This document shows, one piece after another, positions 58,089 to 64,000 of a stretch of 64,000 bases of DNA. The notes beneath the pieces are model-generated. The model ran no database searches, was not told the origin of the DNA, and worked only from the letters and a program-made list of their open reading frames with translations. The stretch is from Prorocentrum cordatum (lineage: Eukaryota; Sar; Dinophyceae; Prorocentrales; Prorocentraceae), in the NCBI GenBank assembly GCA_963575745.1, contig CAUYUJ010003045.1, positions 1 through 64,000 of the forward strand, in the 5' to 3' direction. The translations under genes were made by a program, and so were the position numbers. Each line of letters begins with the position of its first letter. Within the stretch, counting starts at the first letter, position 1.

Positions 58089-58329
58089 CAGACACTGACC
58101 CCGCAACATACCCTGCTGCGGGTGCACCTTTCGGCCCTGACTGAACTCACAGACATAGAAGATGGGCAGGGGGGCCCGAGAAGTGAGACATATCCCCCAG
58201 CGGAGGAAGCATTGGCAACCGCGCTGAAACTCAACGTCGACTCCAGTCTTCCGGACAAGGCCGTTTAGGTTCACGGCTTAGCCGCGGAAGCTGGCCCAGA
58301 TGATCCAGAACCACCGACTCCGTCGGGTG

Positions 58330-58980
58330 TGCTCCGGCCGATTGCCGCCAATATCCTTATGAGTTGTACGTGGCGAGAATGGCTCGATTCGATCTACTGC
58401 GAGCTGTTTGTCCCGCAGCTAGCTGCATCGCTAAGTGGACAGGGCAGCCATATGTTTTTTTTTTTTCGTTTAACGTGCTATCTTAAGTCGACCACTCACT
58501 ACCGAATGATATCGTGGGGTGGCGATCGGATGGACGATGTCACAGTGAGGCAATGTTCCGATGCTGATCTTGCCAGTGATTTGCGGACGCATCGAAGCAC
58601 CAGTGCCTGCCACCAGGTCGTGTGGGCACCCGTGCGCGGCTGCCAACCAGAGTATGGCCTCTCGTAGGCAAACCTGCGTGTCCCACAGCGCACTTGAAGC
58701 AGAAATTGTTGCCGCAGATCTGGCGCTGAGGACAGAGTTATGGCCTGCGCTGCCCCTGTGGGGAATTCTGCTACACAGAAGAGTCAAATTCACGTTGATG
58801 GAATATAATCCAGCAGTGTGCAAGGTCATCAAAGCGGGGGGTTTGAAGTTAATGCGCCACCCGAGAACACATCGAATAGATGCCGCTACCATTCCAGAAC
58901 AATTCGTTCGAGGAATTGTTGATTTTCAGTACGAGCGTGCGCAGAACGAAGCCGCTGATATTGGAGCCAAGCGTTGAACA
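58330..58980 (+). pseudogene. Copia-like RNase H
   Basis: CYLKSTTHYRMISWGGDRMD leads into CSDADLASDLRTHRSTSAC (about 58552-58610), then in the next frame HSALEAEIVAADLALRTELW (about 58683-58745) and LMEYNPAVCKVIKAGG, where EDN-type sequence reads MEYN. RHPRTHRIDAATIPEQFV and AADIGAKR (to 58974) complete the usual Copia C-terminus. A frameshift separates the two halves near 58615, and a T-run sits at 58457-58468. Confidence 0.8.
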
Positions 58981-59664
58981 GATCCACTAGCATGGGTCAA
59001 AGTGCTTTACCTCGTCAACATCGTTACTCCCAAGTTTTGGAAAGCCACTCGTTACCAGGACTACCTGGCGTCGGTGGTCACTGATGGCCATTCCTTGAAT
59101 CTCGGGGGGATTCTCGAGCCGCGGATAGGTGCCAAGGCGGTGGTGCGCCAAGGAGCTATTGTGGCAAGCAGAGGATGCATATAAAGAAGAAATCCACAAA
59201 ATGCAAGCCCGCGACGACTATACCTAGGAAAGAAGCGGTCAAAAGGGCCGGTTGCACCACGAGCTGGTACAGCCATGCTTAGTGGTCGAACAATACGTCC
59301 GACACCAGCCCCCGGCTCAGATGCGGTAGCAGCAAAAGATGTTATTGATGCATGCGGCTTTGCCGAACATGCACGTGGCACAATGCCTTCCGCGACAGAC
59401 GAGGAAGGTTTCAGGAAAAGTTCGCATTCGCGCAAATCGAGAGACAAAGACATGATGGCCATGTTTGATATGACTGACAGCGAATCAGACGCTTCGGATA
59501 TGCAAATACAGATGCCCAGTATTCAAGAAATACTGGAAGGAGAGGAGAACAATAACACAAAAACTGACGCGGCTGCAGCCAAATGGCAAAGCAGAGGGTT
59601 GACTGGTTGACTCAGTCGACTCCGCAGCAAGGAGAGGACCAATCGACGCTTATACACGGATAGA
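58981..59664 (+). pseudogene. Copia-like tail region
   Basis: WVKVLYLVNIVTPKFWKATR (about 58993-59052) matches the tail following RNase H in dinoflagellate Copia proteins. A second frame (59275-59610) is Ser/Asp/Lys-rich with MFDMTDSESDASDMQIQMPS and looks disordered. No catalytic motif was seen. Confidence 0.5.
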
Positions 59665-60345
59665 ACGATGAACGATTAATATTCAAATCTTGCTGCGGAC
59701 CCAACAGTACACTTGGCAATCTCAGGAATTTCGTTGATAAGCCGTGTAGAGTTATGCGATGCACCGAGCGCGACGACATGAGATACGATGATGATCAATT
59801 TAAGGCACTTGCGGGTATAACAGCGTTCAAGGGGAAACGCAATTCACATTGGGGTTCGATCCCATGTGCGGGAGGGTCTTCTTGGCAATCCGTTAACGAG
59901 GCTCATTATTTCCGCGAAGGCGATCATGGGTCTCTGCGAAGGCTTCGGGGAATTAGGGCGGACTTCAGATGCCTGCTTTGGAATTTCATGGAGATAGCGC
60001 GTGCTGGCGTCGAAGCGGGGGGAACCGTCTGCATTCAATGGCCTAGCCAACGTCGGTATTGGAGAGATTCACAGGTTATGGCTCTCGTGCGAGAAATAGG
60101 ATTGCATATCTCAGTTCTGTACCGGTGCGCGTACGGTTGACGAGATAGAACAGGGAATTCCATGCAGAAACCATGGGCCACTGCGTCCACGTCGGATATA
60201 ATGACGGCAGGATTGGAACGCAAATGTGATGGCATGCGTGCGCACGGTGAAGCACGGGATAAGGATTGCAAGCTTGCTGAGGATTGCACTGATGCAGTTG
60301 CTCGACAGCTTCATGTGGTGCGTGCGCGCGCTGCAGCGCACTCAT
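59665..60345 (+). pseudogene. Conserved dinoflagellate retroelement domain, methyltransferase-like motifs
   Basis: From about 59665 the frame reads RLIFKSCCGPNSTLG, KPCRVMRCTERDDM, HWGSIPCAGGSSWQSVN (~59850), AGGTVCIQWPSQRRYW (~60013) and MALVREIGLHISVLYRCAYG (~60078), ending at 60138. The next frame continues MQKPWATASTSD and GLERKCDGMRAHGE. I recognise this block as recurrent downstream of RT/RNase H in dinoflagellate elements. The order of a CCGxxSxLG turn, an acid after the second strand, an xxPCxxxS/W loop and a late strand recalls SAM-dependent C5-type methyltransferases. That function is inference, not established. The domain is broken near 60140. Confidence 0.5.
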
Positions 60346-60606
60346 GCTTTGACCCCGCCTCCTGAAGTCATGATATATGTGCTGTCGCCGTTTTCTTTCA
60401 GAAGCTGGGGTGGGCCCGCCGTCGGCCGGCCTCCTCGCGGGTCGCGCCGCTGCGTGGCCGCGGCCGCCCCCCCCTTGCAGGCTGCGGGTTTCATTCCAGG
60501 GCCTCCCGCGCACAGTGCGATCCCACTCGTCAACTTCTGGAAGTCTCGGCGGTTCAACCGTCCGAGATGACCGGGAAGGAAAAGTTTTTTTTTTTGGTGT
60601 AAAGCC
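60346..60606. other. No gene recognised
   Basis: GC-rich frames without a known motif are present, including a T-run at 60586-60595. Confidence 0.35.
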
Positions 60607-60777
60607 ATGGGTTGTCAGTACCTCGCGGGGCTCGGGTGGAAGCAATGCAAGCGGGCCGTCATTGCAGATAACGAACCGTTTTGCGAGCCGCAAGAAGAGT
60701 CAGTGACGGCCCGACCGAAGGACCACTACGAGGACCCTGCGTGGGCCGCTGCAGAAGGTGCTGGCGAGCTTCCCTAG
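60607..60777 (+). CDS. Short coding-like ORF, function unknown
   Basis: This is a 56-codon frame from ATG to TAG. It reads MGCQYLAGLGWKQCKRAVIA, then DNEPFCEPQEES and KDHYEDPAWAAAEGAG, with ordinary rather than repeat-like composition. It lies after the methyltransferase-like block and may be a remnant of the same polyprotein. No domain was recognised. Confidence 0.3.
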   Translation: MGCQYLAGLGWKQCKRAVIADNEPFCEPQEESVTARPKDHYEDPAWAAAEGAGELP

Positions 60778-61445
60778 GAGGAGGCACGGGGAGCTACATG
60801 CATGGCGAAGATTGCCTTGAATGCATTGCTATCCCGGACGACCCAGACAATTGCAATAAGTGACCAATAAGCTGAGGGCGAGGGGTTCCCCGCCGGCTCA
60901 TTCGGTAGGGGAAACCAAGACCTCAGCAGCGAGGCTTATATTGGAGCGCGTTGAGTTGGGTGACACGATAGGGTCGGGCTGTGCGATTTGGACGGATGTT
61001 GAGATAAATCACGCGTGCCATTTGGATACGCCCGAGCCAGGGATGATTTTCCGCTGCCTCTTTCAGTGGCAATCCCTCCTGGTCGCTGGATGCTGCGGGT
61101 CGTGCTTAATAGGCACCCGCATATTTGCTCTCGGAAGGATTTCGTTACCAACAAGTTGAACGAGGATCTTAAAGCAAGCAACGAATCGGTCATCCAAAAG
61201 GTTATATAGTAGGATGTCCGAGGGCCCGTGGGTGTTTTTTTGGGCCACCTGTCAAACATATTCCGGGAGTCGCGATAGGTGCAGCTTTGGCGGCCCTCCC
61301 CCGGATCTAGGATGCATCAAAGTGTGCCAATACTTCCAATCCCATGTTGACTTGCACACAATTTTGAGATGCCAATGTTGCAGTTGCCGCCGGGTGACCG
61401 TACAAAAAAAGCACATTTGTTCGCAGTTGCGACCGCGGTGAGCTG
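60778..61445. other. Unassigned, short coding-like fragments
   Basis: A frame at about 61015-61209 (PLPLSVAIPPGRWMLRVVLN, SRKDFVTNKLNEDLKASNES) looks protein-like but is short and unassigned. The sequence after 61210 shows no gene. Confidence 0.3.
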
Positions 61446-61847
61446 ATGGGGCCCATTTTGGGGTCGCCGATATTCGCTTATTATGACGGGCGCGGGACAT
61501 TTTGTCACAGCTCGCGTTCCCAACAGGAGAACGGATCAGGTAGTCTATGTGATCAAATGGGACCTTCCCGCAACAAAGCCCCGCGCGGCTCAGCCGCTGA
61601 CAAGTGGGGAACGCATTTCGCCCTCCCAGTAATCAAGGGGGGCGTTCATTCGAGGACCCATGCAGTAGAACAGGCCCTGTCCGACAACGCCCTGGCAGAG
61701 TACCAAGAGTGGAAGGCGCTGAAGGTTGAGCCCTCCACAAAGAGGGCGAGGCTCCAGTTGACGGCTCAGCCGCCTGAGGTCAAAGCGAAGGTCCCAGACG
61801 CCGAAACGCTTCGGCGACGGAAGGAAAATTCTTGCCAAAACGGTTAG
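61446..61847 (+). pseudogene. Retroelement-like fragment, unknown protein
   Basis: A 133-codon frame has QALSDNALAEYQEWKALKVE and KAKVPDAETLRRRKENS. A related phrase, KTVKAPDAEISRA, recurs in another frame at about 61877, suggesting a small internal duplication or a frameshift. The charged helical composition resembles retroelement Gag or linker sequence, but no family is assigned. Confidence 0.3.
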
Positions 61848-61928
61848 GCGACGCTGGTGATTCGATGCCAGCGAAGACTGTCAAAGCTCCAGACGCCGAA
61901 ATCTCCCGGGCAATGGGGGGGGTAGCTG

Positions 61929-62450
61929 TTGCGGAAGAGGTCAAGTGATGCTGCCAACTCGAGACCATCAAAGAGTGCCACGGCTGAGTCTTCCCTGCAG
62001 GCTGAGAAGAAGGCGCCTCCATCCCGGGCTCCGCTGTGTCAGTTTGATGACCCAGTGCAGGCCACTGCAGGTGGTGCCTCCTCCTCCTCCTCCTCCTCCT
62101 GCGCAGCCGGCAATGGAGGCAGCGGGAATCCCCCTTCAGGCTCAGCCGGCGGTTGGGGGGTACCTGCTGGGGTTGGCGGCTACGGCAGAGACGATCGACC
62201 GCCTCCAGGTGCACCTCGCGGAGATGGGGGAGGTGATCCTCCTCCCGGCCCGGGCCCGACGCCTCCCTCAGCCCGGGAAGGGGAGCTGGAAGGGCCCGGC
62301 CCGAGTTACCTGGCCCGTCGCATTTGGAACGTGCTGGAACACAGGAGACAAACAGGGGCCAGCTTAGCCGCGCCCCTGAGTAACGATGCTCCGTCCGTTT
62401 GGGTAAAAATGCATCATAGAAATATTGAGCCTTTACATCGCCGTAGTTGA
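61929..62450 (+). other. Low-complexity Ser/Gly/Pro frame
   Basis: A 173-codon frame includes Ser and Gly runs from TCC triplets (62085-62100) and a final GPSYLARRIWNVLEHRRQTG. The other two frames are also open here, so coding status is uncertain. Confidence 0.2.
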
Positions 62451-63028
62451 CTCTGGCCTCCATGCTTCGGCAGCGTGGCTACATGTGCAGGAGCAGTGCC
62501 GAACCGTCACTCGCTTAGCGGGGGTGAATGGTCACGGGTGGATTCCCTATGCCGGGGGAGATCTAGCGGCAATGATCAGGACTGGAAAGGCACCGACGGC
62601 GTCCTTCCGTCCACTCACGAAGTTGCCGTGCGAGTCGTACAATTTCTGGTCTGCAGCTATTCGCATTGCATCGAACTCAACGTGTGCCTTCTATCGAGAT
62701 TACGGGAAGAAGCTTGGTCCGGGAGCAGGCCTCCGGCGCCGTATGCATTCAAATTTCCATCATGTCCGAGCGGATGTAAGTGGGAATGCTTGCGGGAAAA
62801 CTTTGCTCGAATTGGCTAGGACTAGCGCTTGGGCTACGCCAGCGCATGCGAATCAGGGTCACTTCGTCCCAGTCAAGCATGCGACCATGCAATCTATATT
62901 TTGGTCTTTGAAAGATATTTCGGACGGGGGCCAGTGAAGTTTGATCGGGTTAGCCGGTGCAATTCAGGAGTTTCGCGGCCCTGACAAGCTCATTATGGCG
63001 CTTGCCCCTTTTCTGCGAGATAGCTGAG
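62425..63028 (+). pseudogene. Unassigned frame with one in-frame stop
   Basis: A 170-codon frame has balanced composition: LAGVNGHGWIPYAGGDLAAM, PCESYNFWSAAIRIASNSTC and GHFVPVKHATMQSIFWSLKD. It stops with TGA at 62935-62937, and the same frame then continues LIGLAGAIQEFRGPDKLIMA to a stop at about 63028. No domain was recognised. The continuation past the stop suggests a decayed protein, perhaps another retroelement Gag. Confidence 0.3.
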
Positions 63029-63133
63029 AGAATGAGCGATGAAGCGGTTCGCCGTTCCAAGTCAGGATCTATCTCGATCTTCGATGTTGGCGGGAACCAC
63101 AGATGTTGGCGTTCCTCTAGCGGTAGTTTTTAG

Positions 63134-63393
63134 GTAGATGAGCTCTGGGACAGTATTGCTACGCTCGTGCGAGCAGGGGTGAATCAACGCATGGAGCGCT
63201 ACAAAGCAATGGCAGTTCAGCCCAGAATAATGATTCTGGATGGTGCCGTTTTGCATGGGAAGTTTAAGCATCCACCGAACGACGTGCATCATGTCCTCGC
63301 CAAGCACGAGACATACAAGATATAGAAGGGGGCCCAACAGGAGGACGCAACGATTGCTGAAATGTTTGTGGACCATCTGCTGAAGGCTGCCTA
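63134..63393 (+). pseudogene. Unassigned frame with one in-frame stop
   Basis: The frame reads VDELWDSIATLVRAGVNQRM, VQPRIMILDGAVLHGKFKHP and VHHVLAKHETYKI, then TAG at about 63323, then KGAQQEDATIAEMFVDHLLK to a stop at 63393. Composition is protein-like. There is no start codon at the left edge and no recognised domain. Confidence 0.3.
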
Positions 63394-63601
63394 GCTTGCA
63401 GCCAGCCCTCTGGCGGCGCAGCCGTTCAGGGTCGGGCGAAGAGAACTATGCGCGTGCACCGATCCTGGCATGGCCCATCCTTGACCCAGGCTCAGTGCAT
63501 ATACCTTCCTGGCCAAGGTAGAGGGCGTGTGCGCCGATCCTGGGCTCAGGATGGGCCCGGCCAGAATCGGTGTATTTTCATAGTCCTCTTTCCTCTATCA
63601 G

Positions 63602-64000
63602 GGAGCTGGTTATGTTGGTCTGACCCGGGCAGACGGATACGCGCAGGTGGAAGCGACGTACGACGAGATGGTACCATATTGGATTCAATGGTGCCCACCG
63701 GGTTCGGGCACGCCACGATCGACCCTCGGCGCGCTCCCATTCCCCGACCATATCGACGCGAAACCGCTTCCGGCCGTTTCAGACGGTTCGGAGGGCGGGG
63801 CACGACACTCTTGGCCGTCCAAGGAATGGTGCGATTTCCTGTCGGCGGGAGAAGGATGCGATAACTACATTCAATGGGGGGAGTTTCATTTCTTCCTCCA
63901 ACGCAGCTACCCCGTCATTTCCGGCAGGCCCTCTGAGGGGCAAGCCTTGAGGCAACTCGGACACAATATTGGAATCCATCAGCGCGTGCAAGCAGTAAGA
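63602..64000 (+). CDS. Possible exon, runs off the window end
   Basis: TCCTCTTTCCTCTATCAG at 63584-63601 resembles a splice acceptor. After it, one frame stays open to the window end (about 133 codons) with protein-like composition: GYVGLTRADGYAQVEATYDE, MVPYWIQWCPPGS, SWPSKEWCDFLSAGEGCDNY and IQWGEFHFFLQRSYPVISGR. No family was recognised. Upstream (63463-63570), GATCCTGG...GGCCCATCC and GATCCTGGGCTCAGGATGGGCC form an inverted pair. The exon could instead be the open part of a decayed element. Confidence 0.3.

Overview
This window looks like nuclear DNA of a dinoflagellate. Three signals support that. (1) Degenerate copies of the dinoflagellate trans-spliced leader (DinoSL: CCGTAGCC...GGCTCAAG) lie in genomic DNA at 3746-3764, 5041-5056 and 11068-11104. 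The last is a tandem pair ending at an ATG, as expected for genes re-inserted from spliced mRNA. (2) A tandem three-domain light-harvesting (chlorophyll a-c binding) polyprotein of dinoflagellate type lies at 18.1-19.6 kb. (3) Almost everything else recognisable is a retroelement of types abundant in dinoflagellate genomes. The genus cannot be fixed from sequence alone; the very GC-rich first 50 kb and dense low-complexity DNA would suit a large-genome species such as a Prorocentrum.

Layout. 0-10.9 kb: microsatellites, an apparently inserted block with two intron-like units full of CCCTATAG repeats, two SL relics followed by GC-rich DNA, the first copy of a repeated protein-like family (5.9-7.45 kb) and ~540-bp tandem repeats. 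10.97-18.1 kb: a non-LTR (LINE-type) retrotransposon with an intact ORF1 and a broken ORF2 (endonuclease, reverse transcriptase, Cys-rich end). 18.1-19.6 kb: the light-harvesting repeats, directly abutting the LINE 3' end. 19.6-24.5 kb: GGGCCCGTTAGGCC repeats and the second copy of the 5.9-kb family. 24.5-26.7 kb: a 77-bp minisatellite and diverged repeats. 27.0-28.7 kb: lower-GC DNA with possible exons. 28.9-46.1 kb: mostly tandem and dispersed repeats, including two ~1-kb GAT arrays, and a minus-strand LINE 3' end at 35.2-36.3 kb.

46.1-51.1 kb holds a dinoflagellate-type DIRS-like element (Gag-like protein, RT, RNase H, truncated tyrosine recombinase), frameshifted. 51.6-60.4 kb, with lower GC, holds a decayed Ty1/Copia element in the order Gag zinc knuckle, protease, integrase, RT, RNase H and then an extra conserved domain with methyltransferase-like motifs. 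This Copia copy is split by a fold-back element with inverted arrays at 53.6-54.65 kb. 60.4-64 kb contains short coding-like fragments and a possible exon running off the end.

No locus is a confidently intact host gene. The ORF with the best claim to integrity is LINE ORF1; the light-harvesting array is open throughout but has lost key pigment-binding/helix-pairing residues. Calls to families were made by recognising motifs by eye; no database search was possible.
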